Source of the DNA: Levilactobacillus huananensis
GTDB taxonomy: Bacteria; Bacillota; Bacilli; Lactobacillales; Lactobacillaceae
DNA length: 64,000 nt
Assembly: GCF_003946145.1 (NCBI RefSeq)
Contig: NZ_RHOC01000005.1
Location: forward strand, 62,001 to 126,000
Direction: 5' to 3'
Part shown: positions 29,196-39,776 of the stretch, piece by piece
Position numbering within the stretch: the stretch's first letter is position 1
How the letters are laid out: every line of letters begins with the position of its first letter
The notes under the pieces: generated by a model
Databases searched by the model: none
What the model was told of the DNA's origin: nothing
Seen by the model: only the letters and a program-made list of their open reading frames with translations
Made by a program: the position numbers and the translations under genes

Positions 29196-29245
29196 GGCTA
29201 GTGTCCTCCCTTCAGTTCTAGTTCAGAATACGATAAAAACGACAC

Positions 29246-29512
29246 TTAAATGATTACTGCTTTTTCAACAACGTCGACTAAGCGGAACCGCTTGGTAGCA
29301 GACATTGGCCGCGTTTCCATGATTTCAACAATGTCGCCAGTTTGCGCTTCATTCTTTTCATCATGTGCCTTGTACTTCTTAGAGTACTTGACACGCTTAC
29401 CGTATCGTGCATCCGTTTTTGTCGTTTCAACGACAACTGTGATCGTCTTGTCCATCTTGTCAGACACGACACGACCACGGTATACCTTGCGGTGATTACG
29501 TACATCACTCAT
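29246..29512 (-). CDS. rpsQ: 30S ribosomal protein S17
   Basis: S17 (88 aa), an OB-fold primary 16S rRNA binder. [19 protein letters not shown] and [20 protein letters not shown] are family stretches. Confidence 0.97.
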   Translation of the reverse strand: MSDVRNHRKVYRGRVVSDKMDKTITVVVETTKTDARYGKRVKYSKKYKAHDEKNEAQTGDIVEIMETRPMSATKRFRLVDVVEKAVII

Positions 29513-29537
29513 GTATTGTGACCTCCTTTATCGTATT

Positions 29538-29732
29538 CTAGTTGTTCAGTTCTTGTTGGCGAAGAGCGGTCTTAAGCCGCGCAATGTTCTTACGAACTTG
29601 CTTCAACCGAGCAGTGTTTTCCAGTTGGCCAGTGGCTAATTGGAAGCGCAAGTTGAATAATTCGTCCTTATAGCTCTTTTCTTTATCGAGCATTTCGGCA
29701 GTGGTCAATTCGTTAATTTCCTTAGCCTTCAT
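29538..29732 (-). CDS. rpmC: 50S ribosomal protein L29
   Basis: L29 (64 aa), two-helix protein at the tunnel exit. [20 protein letters not shown] start and [20 protein letters not shown] core. ATG 29732 has AGGTGG eight bases upstream; a GTG four codons earlier overlaps that site. The start lies inside the end of rplP (11-base overlap). Confidence 0.95.
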   Translation of the reverse strand: MKAKEINELTTAEMLDKEKSYKDELFNLRFQLATGQLENTARLKQVRKNIARLKTALRQQELNN

Positions 29733-30156
29733 TAGATTCGCCACCTACTTCCTCTCGGGTAATAACTTTCGTACGAACGGGAAGTTTCATGGCAGCCAGG
29801 CGTAATGCTTCGCGAGCGACTTCTTCAGAGACGCCACCGACTTCGAACATTACCTTACCACGCTTAACTGGGGCTACCCAGCCAGCTGGTGTACCTTTAC
29901 CATTACCCATCCGGACCCCAACACCTTTTTCAGTGTAGGATTTGTGAGGGAAAATCTTAATCCAAACTCTCCCACCACGCTTCATGTAACGAGTGATTGC
30001 AACACGGGCTGCTTCGATTTGACGGTTAGAGATCCACTTGGAATCTAATGACTGCAAACCGTAGTCGCCGAAAGCAACACTCTTGCCACCCTTGGCTTCG
30101 CCACGTAGCTTACCACGGTGGACACGACGGAACTTTACTCGCTTAGGTACCAGCAT
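29722..30156 (-). CDS. rplP: 50S ribosomal protein L16
   Basis: L16 (144 aa) organises the A site and peptidyl transferase region. [20 protein letters not shown] and [20 protein letters not shown] are diagnostic. ATG 30156 follows the rpsC stop by one base; the longer open frame upstream is the rpsC 3' end. Confidence 0.97.
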   Translation of the reverse strand: MLVPKRVKFRRVHRGKLRGEAKGGKSVAFGDYGLQSLDSKWISNRQIEAARVAITRYMKRGGRVWIKIFPHKSYTEKGVGVRMGNGKGTPAGWVAPVKRGKVMFEVGGVSEEVAREALRLAAMKLPVRTKVITREEVGGESNEG

Positions 30157-30157
30157 G

Positions 30158-30817
30158 TTATTTCCCTCCTTGTCCGTTAGTTTGTTTCTTTTCAGGCAAG
30201 ATCTCACCACGGTAGATCCAGGTCTTAACACCCAGAGAACCGTATGAAGTGTGAGCTTCTACCCAAGCATAATCGATATCAGCACGTAACGTGTGCAGAG
30301 GAACCGTACCTTCAGCGTAGCTTTCAGTACGAGACATATCAGCACCGTTCAAACGACCAGCAACCTGCGTCTTGATACCCTTGGCACCAGAGCGCATAGT
30401 CCGTTGCATCGTTCCACGCATAGCCCGACGGAAGGCAACACGGCCCTCCAATTGACGAGCGATGTTTTCGCCGACCAATTTTGCATCTAAATCTGGCTTC
30501 TTGATTTCAACAATGTTGATGTGAACCCGCTTGCCAGTTAAGTCGTTCAATTCCTTACGGAGATTTTCGACTTCAGAACCACCCTTACCAATAACCATCC
30601 CTGGTTTGGCAGTATGGATTGAGATGTTGACGCGGTTTGCAGCACGCTCAATCTCAACAGTTGAGACAGAGGCGTCAACGAGACGCTTTTCAATGAATTT
30701 ACGAATTGCAAGGTCTTCCTTGAGGTAAGCAGCAAAGTCTTTTTCAGCATACCACTTTGCTTCCCAGTCGCGAATGATACCGACCCGTAATCCAGTTGGA
30801 TTTACTTTTTGTCCCAC
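30158..30817 (-). CDS. rpsC: 30S ribosomal protein S3
   Basis: S3 (219 aa) lies at the mRNA entry channel and has helicase activity with S4 and S5. [20 protein letters not shown], then a KH domain around [18 protein letters not shown]. Starts 3 bases after rplV. Confidence 0.97.
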   Translation of the reverse strand: MGQKVNPTGLRVGIIRDWEAKWYAEKDFAAYLKEDLAIRKFIEKRLVDASVSTVEIERAANRVNISIHTAKPGMVIGKGGSEVENLRKELNDLTGKRVHINIVEIKKPDLDAKLVGENIARQLEGRVAFRRAMRGTMQRTMRSGAKGIKTQVAGRLNGADMSRTESYAEGTVPLHTLRADIDYAWVEAHTSYGSLGVKTWIYRGEILPEKKQTNGQGGK

Positions 30818-30820
30818 GCG

Positions 30821-31177
30821 TTATCCCTCCTTCTTTTCAGATACAACAACCGTAATGTGACTCGTACGCTTGTTGATTGGTGAAGCAGAACCCTTAGCAC
30901 GAGGACGGAACCGCTTGAGGGTTGGTCCTTCGTTAACGAAGGCTTCGCTGACAACTAGATCTTGACGATCTAAGTCAAAATTGTTTTCTGCATTAGCAAT
31001 CGCAGAATTTAAAACTTTTGCCACAACCGGTGAACCACCACGCGGTGTGAACTTTAGAATAGCTAGCGCTTCAGCTACGCTCTTGCCGCGGATAAGATCG
31101 ATGACAAGGCGGAGTTTGCGAGCAGCAACTCGAACCGTTTTGGCGGTTGCTTGCGCTGATGTAACTTGTTCAGCCAT
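30821..31177 (-). CDS. rplV: 50S ribosomal protein L22
   Basis: L22 (118 aa) lines the exit tunnel with a long beta hairpin, the site of macrolide resistance changes in other bacteria. [20 protein letters not shown] and [20 protein letters not shown] are the family hallmarks; the hairpin has no unusual insertion. Confidence 0.97.
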   Translation of the reverse strand: MAEQVTSAQATAKTVRVAARKLRLVIDLIRGKSVAEALAILKFTPRGGSPVVAKVLNSAIANAENNFDLDRQDLVVSEAFVNEGPTLKRFRPRAKGSASPINKRTSHITVVVSEKKEG

Positions 31178-31194
31178 TTAGTTAATCCTCCTTA

Positions 31195-31476
31195 TCAAAG
31201 AGTTGTTTTCTTATCGTCACTGCTACCATGACCACGGAATAATCTAGTCGGTACGAATTCACCAAGCTTGTGGCCAACCATATCTTCTTGCACGTAAACT
31301 GGGACATGCTTCCGTCCGTCATAAACTGCAATGGTGTAACCTACGAAGCTAGGGAAAATAGTAGACCGACGTGACCAGGTCTTGATGACGGTCTTCTTGT
31401 CTTGATCCTTCTGCGCATCAATCTTCTTGAGCAAATGCGCATCGGCAAAAGGTCCTTTTTTCAAACTACGACCCAT
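31195..31476 (-). CDS. rpsS: 30S ribosomal protein S19
   Basis: S19 (93 aa) of the 30S head. [20 protein letters not shown] and the end [11 protein letters not shown] are conserved. The 78-base gap to rplB contains two short hairpins, CATCCGG/CCGGATG and CATCGT/ACGATG. Confidence 0.97.
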   Translation of the reverse strand: MGRSLKKGPFADAHLLKKIDAQKDQDKKTVIKTWSRRSTIFPSFVGYTIAVYDGRKHVPVYVQEDMVGHKLGEFVPTRLFRGHGSSDDKKTTL

Positions 31477-31554
31477 TATGAAACCTCCTCTACTTGTGGC
31501 GCATCGTTATACACGATGATCACCAGGTCTCTTAACATCCGGATTACCGGATGA

Positions 31555-32403
31555 TTACATCTTGGAACCCTTACGACGACGAACGATGAACTTGCTAGTC
31601 TTGTTCTTCTTCTTCCGCGTCTTCTTACCAACGGTCTTCTTACCCCATGGAGAAAGAGGAGATGGTAAACCAACAGGTGCTTTACCTTCACCACCACCAT
31701 GTGGGTGATCGTTAGGGTTCATTACAGAACCACGAACATGTGGACGCTGACCAGCCCAACGATTACGGCCGGCCTTACCGACAACAATCAATTCGTGTTC
31801 TTCGTTACCTACGGCACCGATAGTAGCCCGGTTAACGTTCAAGATCATCCGAACTTCACCAGATGATAAACGAACCAGTACGTACTTGTCATCATTAGCC
31901 TTACCCAATAATTGAGCTGAAGTTCCGGCAGAACGAACCAATTGGCCACCCTTACCAGTCTTTAATTCAATATTGTGAATAACAGTTCCAAATGGAATGT
32001 TCTTCAATGGTAATGCATTACCGATCTTGATATCAGCTTCTGGACCTGACTGAACCTGAGCACCAACCTTTAAACCTTTAGGTGCAATGATGTAAGACTT
32101 TACACCATCAGCATAGACTAATAAGGCAATGTTAGCAGTCCGGTTTGGGTCATATTCAATAGCTTTAACGGTTGCAGGAACGTCGTCCTTCATCCGCTTG
32201 AAATCGATGATCCGGTACTGACGCTTGTTACCACCACCACGATGGCGGACAGTCATCTTACCAGCGTTGTTACGGCCGGCTGAGTGACTTTGTGAATCAA
32301 GCAATGACTTTTCAGGAGTCGTCTTAGTGATGACGTCTTTGTAAACCATGCTGGTCATGTTACGACGACCATTGCTTGTTGGTTTGTATTTCTTAATCGC
32401 CAC
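31555..32403 (-). CDS. rplB: 50S ribosomal protein L2
   Basis: L2 (282 aa) supports the peptidyl transferase centre. [17 protein letters not shown], and near the C-terminus [20 protein letters not shown] with the conserved His. A few residues longer than the 276-279 usual for Bacillus, from the basic tail. Confidence 0.97.
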   Translation of the reverse strand: MAIKKYKPTSNGRRNMTSMVYKDVITKTTPEKSLLDSQSHSAGRNNAGKMTVRHRGGGNKRQYRIIDFKRMKDDVPATVKAIEYDPNRTANIALLVYADGVKSYIIAPKGLKVGAQVQSGPEADIKIGNALPLKNIPFGTVIHNIELKTGKGGQLVRSAGTSAQLLGKANDDKYVLVRLSSGEVRMILNVNRATIGAVGNEEHELIVVGKAGRNRWAGQRPHVRGSVMNPNDHPHGGGEGKAPVGLPSPLSPWGKKTVGKKTRKKKNKTSKFIVRRRKGSKM

Positions 32404-32429
32404 GTTATTTCCCTCCTATATCTGAGATT

Positions 32430-32717
32430 TTATTCTTCGTTGAATAACTTGATTTCTTTAGAGTCGGCAGATAAGCTGACAATGGCCTTACGACGCTTCT
32501 TAGTTAAGCCTTCGTAACGACCTTGACGCTTCTTCTTACCCTTCAAGTTCATGATGTTGACCTTAACAACCTTAACGTCAAAGATGTCTTCAATGGCATG
32601 CTTAACTTGTGTCTTGGTTGCTCGTACGTCAACGTCGAACGTGTAACGCTTGTCATCCATAGTAGCCATTGATGCTTCAGTGACAACTGGACGTAAAATA
32701 ATATCGCGTGATTCCAT
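32430..32717 (-). CDS. rplW: 50S ribosomal protein L23
   Basis: L23 (95 aa) is the tunnel-exit docking site for trigger factor and [23 protein letters not shown] is the family start. Its ATG overlaps the rplD stop (TAATG). Confidence 0.96.
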   Translation of the reverse strand: MESRDIILRPVVTEASMATMDDKRYTFDVDVRATKTQVKHAIEDIFDVKVVKVNIMNLKGKKKRQGRYEGLTKKRRKAIVSLSADSKEIKLFNEE

Positions 32718-33340
32718 TATGCGAGTACCTCCTCTACTTGAGAAAGTGCTGGTTGGGTAATCACTAACTTGTCGGCGTTAGCAATATCAAGGACATTCAA
32801 GCTCTTGGCAGGAATTACCTTAACATTTGCTAAGTTCCGGGCTGCTAATGCGGCCTTAACGTTGTCATCTTCAAGGACAACCAACGTCTTAGTTGTGACG
32901 TTCAAACCAGCCAGCATATCAGCGAATTCTTTCGTCTTAGGGGTGTCGAATGATAATCCGTCAACTACGACGAAACTGTCATCGAGAACCTTCTGGGAAA
33001 GAACGGACTTCAATGCTAAACGGCTAACCTTCTTAGGAAGGTGGTAACTGTATGAGCGAGGGGTTGGTCCAAAGACCACACCACCACCGACCCATTGTGG
33101 TGAACGGATGGAACCTTGACGTGCACGACCGGTACCTTTTTGACGCCATGGCTTCTTACCACCACCACGAACGGCACTCCGGTTTTTAACGGCGTGAGTT
33201 CCTTGGCGCATGGATGCCCGTTGCATCAAAATCGTGTCGAACACGACGTTTTCGTTAGGTTCAATACCGAAGATGTCGGCATTCAACGTTACGTCGCCGT
33301 TTTGGCTACCATTTTGTTTGTATAATGCTACGCTTGTCAT
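32717..33340 (-). CDS. rplD: 50S ribosomal protein L4
   Basis: L4 (207 aa) reaches the tunnel constriction; in E. coli it also represses its own operon. The tunnel loop is visible: [20 protein letters not shown] and [13 protein letters not shown]. Whether it regulates this operon is unknown. Confidence 0.97.
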   Translation of the reverse strand: MTSVALYKQNGSQNGDVTLNADIFGIEPNENVVFDTILMQRASMRQGTHAVKNRSAVRGGGKKPWRQKGTGRARQGSIRSPQWVGGGVVFGPTPRSYSYHLPKKVSRLALKSVLSQKVLDDSFVVVDGLSFDTPKTKEFADMLAGLNVTTKTLVVLEDDNVKAALAARNLANVKVIPAKSLNVLDIANADKLVITQPALSQVEEVLA

Positions 33341-33361
33341 TTAATTATCCTCCCTTCCTAA

Positions 33362-34012
33362 TTAGTTATCTGAATGCTTTTCACGTGGTGGGCGAACAGC
33401 ACTCTTAACAGTAACGAGTGACTTGTTAGCACCTGGCACGTTACCCTTGATCAACAGAACGTTGTTTTCAACATCTGCCTTAACAACTTCAAGGTTCAAG
33501 ATAGTAACTTGCTTGTTACCCATCCGGCCTGGAAGCTTCATACCAGGGAATACCCGGTTAATGATAGCACCCAGAGAACCTGGACGACGGTGATAACGAG
33601 AACCGTGAGCCATAGGGCCACGACGTTGACCGTCCTTATGAACGTTACCTTGGTAACCATGACCTTTAGTTACACCAGTGACATCAACGATGTCTCCTGC
33701 TTGGAAGGTATCAACTTTAACTTCGTCTGCTACCTTGTAATCTCCCAGCTCAACATCTCTGAATTCACGAATGAAGCGCTTAGGAGTCGTGTTTGCTTTT
33801 GCTACATGACCTTGTTCGGGCTTGTTGCTGAGTACTTCACGCTTGTCTTGGTAACCAAGTTGAATGGCATCGTAACCGTCGTTTTCCATTGTCTTAACTT
33901 GCAACACTACGTTTGGGGTTGCTTCGACAACAGTAACGGGGATTAATTCGCCAGCATCAGTGAAGACCTGCGTCATCCCGACCTTTTTCCCTAAGATTCC
34001 TTTTGTGGTCAT
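33362..34012 (-). CDS. rplC: 50S ribosomal protein L3
   Basis: L3 (216 aa) has a long loop near the A-site entrance. Start [20 protein letters not shown], and loop sequence [17 protein letters not shown]. The ribosome site is GGAGGTG. Confidence 0.97.
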   Translation of the reverse strand: MTTKGILGKKVGMTQVFTDAGELIPVTVVEATPNVVLQVKTMENDGYDAIQLGYQDKREVLSNKPEQGHVAKANTTPKRFIREFRDVELGDYKVADEVKVDTFQAGDIVDVTGVTKGHGYQGNVHKDGQRRGPMAHGSRYHRRPGSLGAIINRVFPGMKLPGRMGNKQVTILNLEVVKADVENNVLLIKGNVPGANKSLVTVKSAVRPPREKHSDN

Positions 34013-34050
34013 GAGTACACCTCCGATTATATTGTATTTATTTTGAAAAA

Positions 34051-34359
34051 TTATAACTTGATTTCGATGTCCACACCACTAGGCAAGTCGAGCTTCATTA
34101 ATGAGTCAACTGTCTTTGGCGTTGGATTAACGATATCGATCAAACGCTTGTGAGTCCGCATTTCGAACTGTTCACGTGAGTCCTTAAACTTATGTGGTGA
34201 ACGTAATACGGTGTAGATCGTCCGTTCTGTTGGTAATGGAATAGGACCAGAGATACCGGCACCTGTTCTCTTAGCAGTTTCAACGATCTTCTCTGCTGAT
34301 TGGTCGAGGATACGATGTTCGTAAGCCTTCAACCGAATCCGAATTTTTTGTTTTGCCAT
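34051..34359 (-). CDS. rpsJ: 30S ribosomal protein S10
   Basis: S10 (102 aa) of the 30S head; also NusE in antitermination complexes. [20 protein letters not shown] and [20 protein letters not shown] are diagnostic. First gene of the S10-spc-alpha supercluster, with a leader and promoter upstream. Confidence 0.98.
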   Translation of the reverse strand: MAKQKIRIRLKAYEHRILDQSAEKIVETAKRTGAGISGPIPLPTERTIYTVLRSPHKFKDSREQFEMRTHKRLIDIVNPTPKTVDSLMKLDLPSGVDIEIKL

Positions 34360-34522
34360 TGTGTTCCCTCCTTCGTCTATTTTAAAAATAAGACTAACTC
34401 CGTGGAAATTCCCGCCACGCCCTCATGGCAAAGCGGCCGGGCGTGTCGCAATCTCCCACATCATCGCTTAAACTTTTTGGCGATCCCCAGGGGGCGCAAA
34501 TGTCCCCTCAGAAATTCAGCAC
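34360..34522 (-). promoter_or_regulatory. Structured leader of the S10 operon
   Basis: About 160 untranslated bases. Minus-strand CGACACGCCC pairs with GGGCGTGGCG (one mismatch) around a 16-base loop holding a smaller GGC/GCC pairing. A CCCCCTGGGG self-complement lies further 5'. Possibly a ribosomal-protein-responsive leader; no known family recognised. Confidence 0.45.
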
Positions 34523-34528
34523 TTAACT

Positions 34529-34557
34529 ATCATACTAAATAAAGTGCCATATGGCAA
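34529..34557 (-). promoter_or_regulatory. Promoter of the S10 operon
   Basis: Minus-strand TTGCCA (34557-34552), 17-base spacer, TATGAT (34534-34529). Confidence 0.65.
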
Positions 34558-34803
34558 GGGTTTTCGCGAAATTGCTTGCGATTTGTCTTAAATAATTATT
34601 GGCTATTCCTAGCATAACCTGGAAGTTTTAATCAACTTTCTTCTAATTAAATACAATTTAACTGAATTCAATGAAAAAGAACGACTGGTCATCCAGTTTT
34701 TCCCAATTAAGGCCAACGCGTGTTATTATACCTTATCTTTGACAAATCTCCTAATAAAATTATCGTGATTCTCTTAAATAGGCCCTGACCCGCGAGCACA
34801 CGG
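34558..34803. other. Intergenic, AT-rich, no gene seen
   Basis: No coding sequence. A weak CTGACC/GGGTCAG hairpin overlaps the end of the MATE gene at about 34788-34810 and may terminate it. The rest is AT-rich and may act as UP element for the S10 promoter. Confidence 0.4.
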
Positions 34804-36141
34804 TCAGTCTTTCTCTTCCCCCCACCGGTGCTTAAAGGTTGTCCGTGCCAAAAGCCATCCCAACAGACCAGTCACAACATCAGCGGCCGGCTGCGCCCAG
34901 ATAATGCCGTGATAACCCAATAACTCAGCGCCAACAGCAACGAATAAGTAGAAGACCACGCCTTGCCGTGAGATAGACATCAGAAGTGCCGCTAACGCCT
35001 TCCCTGTGCTTTGAAAGACCGTCGTGTAGACTAATACTACCCCTACGAATGGCGTTGTTACGAGAAAGGTCCGAAGCATATATGTCCCTGCGGTCATAAC
35101 CGCTTGATTGTGGAGAAATAGTCCAATGAGGCTTGGCGCAAAAACCATCAAGAGAATGGCGACGACTAAGGCGTAGCCCACCTCTACTAGCAGGTCAAAG
35201 CGGAGAACCTGATTGAATCGCTTTTGATTTTTTGCCCCATACGTGTAACCAATCAGTGGCTGGGCGCCAAAGGCAAATCCGATCATAACCAACATGATAA
35301 CCAGATAGACCTTGAGCACGATCCCCATTGCAGCCACCCGTGTTGGGCCAAAATTGACCAGATAGCGATTCAAGACCGCCGTTCCGAATGCCTGCATCAG
35401 GTTTGTAATTGATCCTGGGATCCCAATCAAAAGCACCTGTCTCAGCAGGTAACGATTAATGTGACTTTGTCGACCATCAATCGTTACCACCTGACAATAG
35501 CAAGCCGTCAGCCAGAGCAATAGAATTGCTGAGAGACTATAGCCAATAATCGTCGCTAAAGCCGCCCCAGCCGCTCCCATACCCGCTGAAAAAATCAGAA
35601 GAGGATCAAGAATAATGGTAACCACTGTTCCCACCATTGTGCCAATCATCGACTGGGTCGCAAAACCCTCGGTTCTAATCAAGTTTCCTGAGACAATTGA
35701 GACCATGATTGGCATAGCACCCAGGGACATGATGCGGTAAAACTGCTCGGTATAATGGTAAGTCGTCGATGTTGCCCCAAACATCATCAAAATGGGGCGC
35801 GTGAACGCTAGCAGAAAGACAGTCACCAGCAATCCAACCACAATCGCCCCATAGAGGCAAAAACTACTGACGCGCTTAGCCGTCTGAAAGTCCTTCTCAC
35901 CCAATAATCGTGAAATCAGAGAACTTCCCCCGAGACCGAAGATATCCCCGACCGCAATTAGAAACGAAAATAAAGGCGTGCACAGGGCCACTCCTGCGAC
36001 CAAAGCCGTATTTTGCGTCTGTGAAACGAAATATGTATCCGCCAAATTGTAAATCATACTAGCCACCATGCCCAGTACGACGGGCAATGCCAGCTTGAAA
36101 TAGGCCCGCGGAATCGGCTCTTTTTCAAACAATTCTTCCAT
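34804..36141 (-). CDS. MATE-family multidrug/cation efflux transporter
   Basis: Twelve-helix membrane antiporter (445 aa) of the MATE family, exporting drugs or other organic cations in exchange for sodium or protons. Two homologous halves are visible: LALPVVLGMVASMIYNLADT near the start and GIPGSITNLMQAFGTAVLNR in the second half, with FGAQPLIGYTYGA. Starts at ATG 36141. It is inserted between the str and S10 operons and read in the same direction, from its own promoter. Substrate unknown. Confidence 0.88.
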   Translation of the reverse strand: MEELFEKEPIPRAYFKLALPVVLGMVASMIYNLADTYFVSQTQNTALVAGVALCTPLFSFLIAVGDIFGLGGSSLISRLLGEKDFQTAKRVSSFCLYGAIVVGLLVTVFLLAFTRPILMMFGATSTTYHYTEQFYRIMSLGAMPIMVSIVSGNLIRTEGFATQSMIGTMVGTVVTIILDPLLIFSAGMGAAGAALATIIGYSLSAILLLWLTACYCQVVTIDGRQSHINRYLLRQVLLIGIPGSITNLMQAFGTAVLNRYLVNFGPTRVAAMGIVLKVYLVIMLVMIGFAFGAQPLIGYTYGAKNQKRFNQVLRFDLLVEVGYALVVAILLMVFAPSLIGLFLHNQAVMTAGTYMLRTFLVTTPFVGVVLVYTTVFQSTGKALAALLMSISRQGVVFYLFVAVGAELLGYHGIIWAQPAADVVTGLLGWLLARTTFKHRWGEEKD

Positions 36142-36181
36142 TATATGGTCACTTCTCTCTTTTTGAATCTATGCCTCACAA

Positions 36182-36190
36182 ATTATACCA
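36182..36190 (-). promoter_or_regulatory. Extended -10 promoter of the MATE gene
   Basis: Minus-strand TG-G-TATAAT, 41 bases before the start codon, just past the fusA terminator. Confidence 0.55.
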
Positions 36191-36204
36191 CGCGATCAAG
36201 GCAC

Positions 36205-36236
36205 AAAAAAACGCCCCACCATAAGGTGAGACGTTT
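36205..36236 (-). terminator. Intrinsic terminator of the str operon (after fusA)
   Basis: Minus-strand ACGTCTCACC-TTAT-GGTGGGGCGT followed by TTTTTT. Confidence 0.88.
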
Positions 36237-36254
36237 CTTTACAGAAGAGTCGGA

Positions 36255-38354
36255 CTAGTCTTCGACTGGAGTGCCGCCATTCTTCTTGATAATATCAGCT
36301 TGAACACTCTTTGGCGTTGGTTCGTAGTGGTCAAACGTCATGGTAAAGGTACCACGACCTTGAGAAGCAGAACGTAACGTTGTAGCGTAACCGAACATTT
36401 CGGATAACGGAACGAAGGAGTGAATCATTTGTGCGTTTCCACGAGCTTCCATACCATCGACCTTACCACGACGTGCGGTAACTTGGCCCATAATATCACC
36501 CATGTACTCTTCTGGTACCAGGATATCAACCTTCATGATTGGTTCCAAGATAACAGGACCAGCACTTTGGACAGCCTTACGTAAAGCCAACGAAGCGGCA
36601 ACCTTGAAGGCTGCTTCACTAGAATCGACTTCATGGTAACTACCATCGTATAACTTAGCCTTAACATCAACCAATGGATAACCGGCTAAGACACCGTTTG
36701 CCATGGCTTCTTGCAGACCTTGGTCAACTGAAGGGATAAATTCACGAGGAACAACCCCACCAACGATAGCGTCTTCGAATTCGTAACCCTTACCACGTTC
36801 GTTAGGGGTGAATTCGATCCAAACGTCACCATATTGACCTTTACCACCAGATTGACGAACGAACTTACCTTGGACCTTAGTTGGCTTCGTGAAGGCTTCA
36901 CGATAAGCAACTTGAGGAGCACCAATGTCCGCTTCAACCTTGAATTCACGCTTCATACGGTCAATGATGATGTCCAAGTGAAGTTCACCCATCCCGGCGA
37001 TCAGAGTTTCACCAGTTTCAGGGTTAGTTTCAGCCTTGAAAGTTGGGTCTTCTTCAGAAAGCTTTTGTAAGGCGTTGTTCATCTTGTCTTGGTCAGCCTT
37101 CGTCTTAGGTTCCACGGCAACCTGGATAACTGGATCTGGGAAGTTCATGGATTCCAAGTGAAGTGGGTGATCAGGGTCAGTCAAAGAGTCACCAGTAGTG
37201 GTGTTCTTCAAACCAATGGCCCCGGCAATATCACCGGAGAAGACTTCTGGAATTTCTTGACGGTGATTGGAGTGCATTTGCAGCAGACGTCCAACACGTT
37301 CACGCTTGTCCTTAGTGGCGTTCAAGACATATGAACCACCTTCCAAGGTACCGGAGTAAACCCGGATGTATGTCAAACGACCAACGAATGGGTCGGTGGC
37401 AACCTTGAAGGCTAAGGCAGCGAATGGCGCGTCGTCATCGGCACGCAGTGTAACGGCTTCATCAGTATCAGGAACAGTGGCGTTGTATGGCTTAACATCC
37501 AATGGAGATGGTAAGTAGTCCACAACGGCGTCCATCAACATTTGAACACCCTTATCCTTGAAAGCAGAACCGGCGAAGACTGGGAACATTTCCAGCTTCA
37601 ACGTTGCACGCCGAATAGCGGCCTTAAGTTCTGCCTTGGTGATTTCTTCACCTTCAAGGTACTTTTCCATGATTTCATCATCAACGTCAGCGACGCTTTC
37701 GATGATGCCTTCATGACGTTTCTTAGCTTCTTCAAGCATGTCAGCAGGGATTTCAACTGTGTCCCATGAGGAACCCAATTCATCCTTGTCGTAAACGTAG
37801 GCTTTCATCTCGATTAAGTCAACAACACCTGCGAAATCATCTTCGGCACCGATTGCCATTTGTAAGGCAACCGCGTTGGCTTGTAACCGGTCGTGAATGG
37901 AGTTAACTGAGAAGTCGAAGTCGGCACCCAGCTTATCCATCTTGTTCACGAACACGATACGAGGAACATCGAAATCTGAGGCTTGACGCCAAACAGTTTC
38001 GGTTTGTGGTTCAACACCGGCTTGACCGTCTAAGACAGTTACGGCACCATCAAGCACACGCAAAGAACGTTCAACTTCAACAGTGAAGTCCACGTGCCCT
38101 GGAGTATCGATGATGTTGATCCGGTGACCCTTCCATTCCGCAGTCGTTGCGGCAGAAGTGATCGTGATACCACGTTCTTGTTCTTGTTCCATCCAGTCCA
38201 TTTGTGAAGCCCCATCGTGGGTTTCACCAATCTTGTGGATCTTACCAGTGTAATACAGGATACGCTCAGTGGTCGTCGTCTTACCAGCATCGATGTGAGC
38301 CATGATACCGATATTACGAGTCTTATCAAGCGGGAATTCACGAGTATTAGCCAT
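36255..38354 (-). CDS. fusA: Elongation factor G
   Basis: Translocase GTPase (699 aa) that moves tRNAs and mRNA on the ribosome. G1 [14 protein letters not shown]3 DTPGHVDF, G4 NKMD. Later domains include the conserved tip loop region near HRQEIPEV and the C-terminal end [12 protein letters not shown]. The start is ATG 38354 with GAGGAGT 12 bases upstream; the frame is open to 38492, but that part is the structured rpsG-fusA spacer. Confidence 0.97.
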   Translation of the reverse strand: MANTREFPLDKTRNIGIMAHIDAGKTTTTERILYYTGKIHKIGETHDGASQMDWMEQEQERGITITSAATTAEWKGHRINIIDTPGHVDFTVEVERSLRVLDGAVTVLDGQAGVEPQTETVWRQASDFDVPRIVFVNKMDKLGADFDFSVNSIHDRLQANAVALQMAIGAEDDFAGVVDLIEMKAYVYDKDELGSSWDTVEIPADMLEEAKKRHEGIIESVADVDDEIMEKYLEGEEITKAELKAAIRRATLKLEMFPVFAGSAFKDKGVQMLMDAVVDYLPSPLDVKPYNATVPDTDEAVTLRADDDAPFAALAFKVATDPFVGRLTYIRVYSGTLEGGSYVLNATKDKRERVGRLLQMHSNHRQEIPEVFSGDIAGAIGLKNTTTGDSLTDPDHPLHLESMNFPDPVIQVAVEPKTKADQDKMNNALQKLSEEDPTFKAETNPETGETLIAGMGELHLDIIIDRMKREFKVEADIGAPQVAYREAFTKPTKVQGKFVRQSGGKGQYGDVWIEFTPNERGKGYEFEDAIVGGVVPREFIPSVDQGLQEAMANGVLAGYPLVDVKAKLYDGSYHEVDSSEAAFKVAASLALRKAVQSAGPVILEPIMKVDILVPEEYMGDIMGQVTARRGKVDGMEARGNAQMIHSFVPLSEMFGYATTLRSASQGRGTFTMTFDHYEPTPKSVQADIIKKNGGTPVED

Positions 38355-38402
38355 GATTAATGTGTAACTCCTCTCAAAATTGATCGTAGATTGTGCCAAA
38401 AA

Positions 38403-38502
38403 GTGACTACTAACATCGCAATTGATTTTAGTAGCCACCTCTGGATTAAAGGATTGCTCCTTTAAGTTAGAGGCGTGAGAGTCATGAGACACTCCGCTCT
38501 AA
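38403..38502 (-). promoter_or_regulatory. Three tandem hairpins in the rpsG-fusA spacer
   Basis: In transcript order: TTAGAG/CTCTAA with inner pairing (38502-38467), perfect TTAAAGGA-GCAA-TCCTTTAA (38465-38446), and GTGGCTACTAA/TTAGTAGTCAC (38438-38403, one wobble pair). None is followed by a T-run. They may be an S7 autoregulation site, processing sites or translation-control elements. Confidence 0.6.
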
Positions 38503-38543
38503 CATTTTATCACACCGCGATTAAAGCAGTGCGATGGCTGCTC

Positions 38544-39014
38544 CTACCAACGGTAGTGGGCGAAGGCACGGTTGGCATCTGCCATCCGGTGAGTGTCTTC
38601 ACGCTTTTTAACAGCAGCACCCGTGTTGTTGGCAGCATCCATGATTTCACGCGCTAAGCGTTCAACCATCGTGTGTTCACCACGTAAACGAGAGTACTGT
38701 ACCATCCAACGAAGACCAAGAGTCGTCCGACGATCTGGACGAACTTCGATTGGGACTTGGTAGTTTGATCCACCAACCCGGCGAGCCTTGACTTCCAAGA
38801 CTGGCATAACGTTCTTCATTGCTTCTTCGAAGACTTCCACTGGATCGTTACCAGTTTCGTTCTTAATGATGTCGAAGGCACCATAAATGATTTTAGTTGA
38901 AGTTCCGCGTTTCCCATCCATCATCGTGTGGTTAATCAAACGAGTAACCAACTTTGAGTTGTAAATTGGATCAGGAAGGACTTCACGCTTTTGTACAATT
39001 CCTTTTCTAGGCAT
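38544..39014 (-). CDS. rpsG: 30S ribosomal protein S7
   Basis: S7 (156 aa) nucleates the 30S head and lies at the E site. [20 protein letters not shown] and the end NRAFAHYRW are diagnostic. Second gene of the str operon; in E. coli S7 is the operon's repressor. Confidence 0.97.
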   Translation of the reverse strand: MPRKGIVQKREVLPDPIYNSKLVTRLINHTMMDGKRGTSTKIIYGAFDIIKNETGNDPVEVFEEAMKNVMPVLEVKARRVGGSNYQVPIEVRPDRRTTLGLRWMVQYSRLRGEHTMVERLAREIMDAANNTGAAVKKREDTHRMADANRAFAHYRW

Positions 39015-39087
39015 TATATTATCCTCCTTGAATATTGTTTAGTAACTGCTTGACGGCATCCGTGCAAGTCAGTTAATGTCGTGATTC

Positions 39088-39501
39088 TTAATCCTTAGGC
39101 TTCTTGGTACCGTACTTAGAACGGCTTTGACGACGGTCGGTAACACCGGCAGTATCAAGCGCACCACGCACGATGTGGTAACGAACCCCAGGTAAATCCT
39201 TCACCCGGCCACCACGAATTAAGACAACACTATGTTCTTGAAGGTTATGACCAATACCAGGAATGTAAGCAGTCACTTCAATTAAGTTTGACAACCGTAC
39301 ACGTGCATATTTCCGTAAAGCTGAGTTAGGCTTCTTAGGTGTCATGGTACCGACACGAGTAGCAACCCCACGCTTTTGAGGAGCAGGATTCTTAACTTGA
39401 GCTTTTTTGAAACTGTTATACCCGTAGTTTAAAGCTGGGGCATCTGATTTAGAACTATTAGATTTACGACCTTTACGCACCAATTGGTTGATAGTAGGCA
39501 T
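39088..39501 (-). CDS. rpsL: 30S ribosomal protein S12
   Basis: S12 (137 aa) at the decoding centre. [19 protein letters not shown] has Lys at the position changed in streptomycin-resistant mutants (wild type), and [17 protein letters not shown] is the conserved loop. First gene of rpsL-rpsG-fusA. Confidence 0.98.
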   Translation of the reverse strand: MPTINQLVRKGRKSNSSKSDAPALNYGYNSFKKAQVKNPAPQKRGVATRVGTMTPKKPNSALRKYARVRLSNLIEVTAYIPGIGHNLQEHSVVLIRGGRVKDLPGVRYHIVRGALDTAGVTDRRQSRSKYGTKKPKD

Positions 39502-39672
39502 CTAACTAGTCCTCCTTTCTGTATTCTGATAGAGTTTAAGTCCACACATCCAGGTGGTTCATTTTTCTTGAAAGAAAAAAGCCACCTAGACGGGGGATCT
39601 AATTGAAGTGTCCCTCCCGCCGTCAGTCAGCATGTCTGGTATGTTACCCGAGACCTGTCTGCGAAAAGCACC
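39502..39672 (-). promoter_or_regulatory. Leader of the str operon with two competing-looking hairpins
   Basis: Minus-strand GACGG-C-GGGA pairs with TCCCCCGTC (39624-39589), and directly after, CTAGGTGG pairs with CCACCTGG (39589-39550) around a TTTTTTCTT/AAGAAAAA inner stem. The two stems share base 39589. The T-run after TAGGTGGC is buried in the second hairpin. Confidence 0.5.
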
Positions 39673-39678
39673 TTGAAT

Positions 39679-39707
39679 AGAATACCATGCCAGAAAACCA
39701 ATGTCAA
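39679..39707 (-). promoter_or_regulatory. Promoter of the str operon
   Basis: Minus-strand TTGACA (39707-39702), 17-base spacer, TATTCT (39684-39679). Confidence 0.75.
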
Positions 39708-39776
39708 TAAGGGTTATCACAATTCTCTGAAAACAATCTGGCATTTTTCACGGAGGTATCTAAGAGGTGATCACAC

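Noticed and set aside
33509-33946. 145-codon plus-strand open frame opposite rplC
   Set aside because: Shadow of a highly conserved ribosomal gene; no ribosome site or recognisable product.
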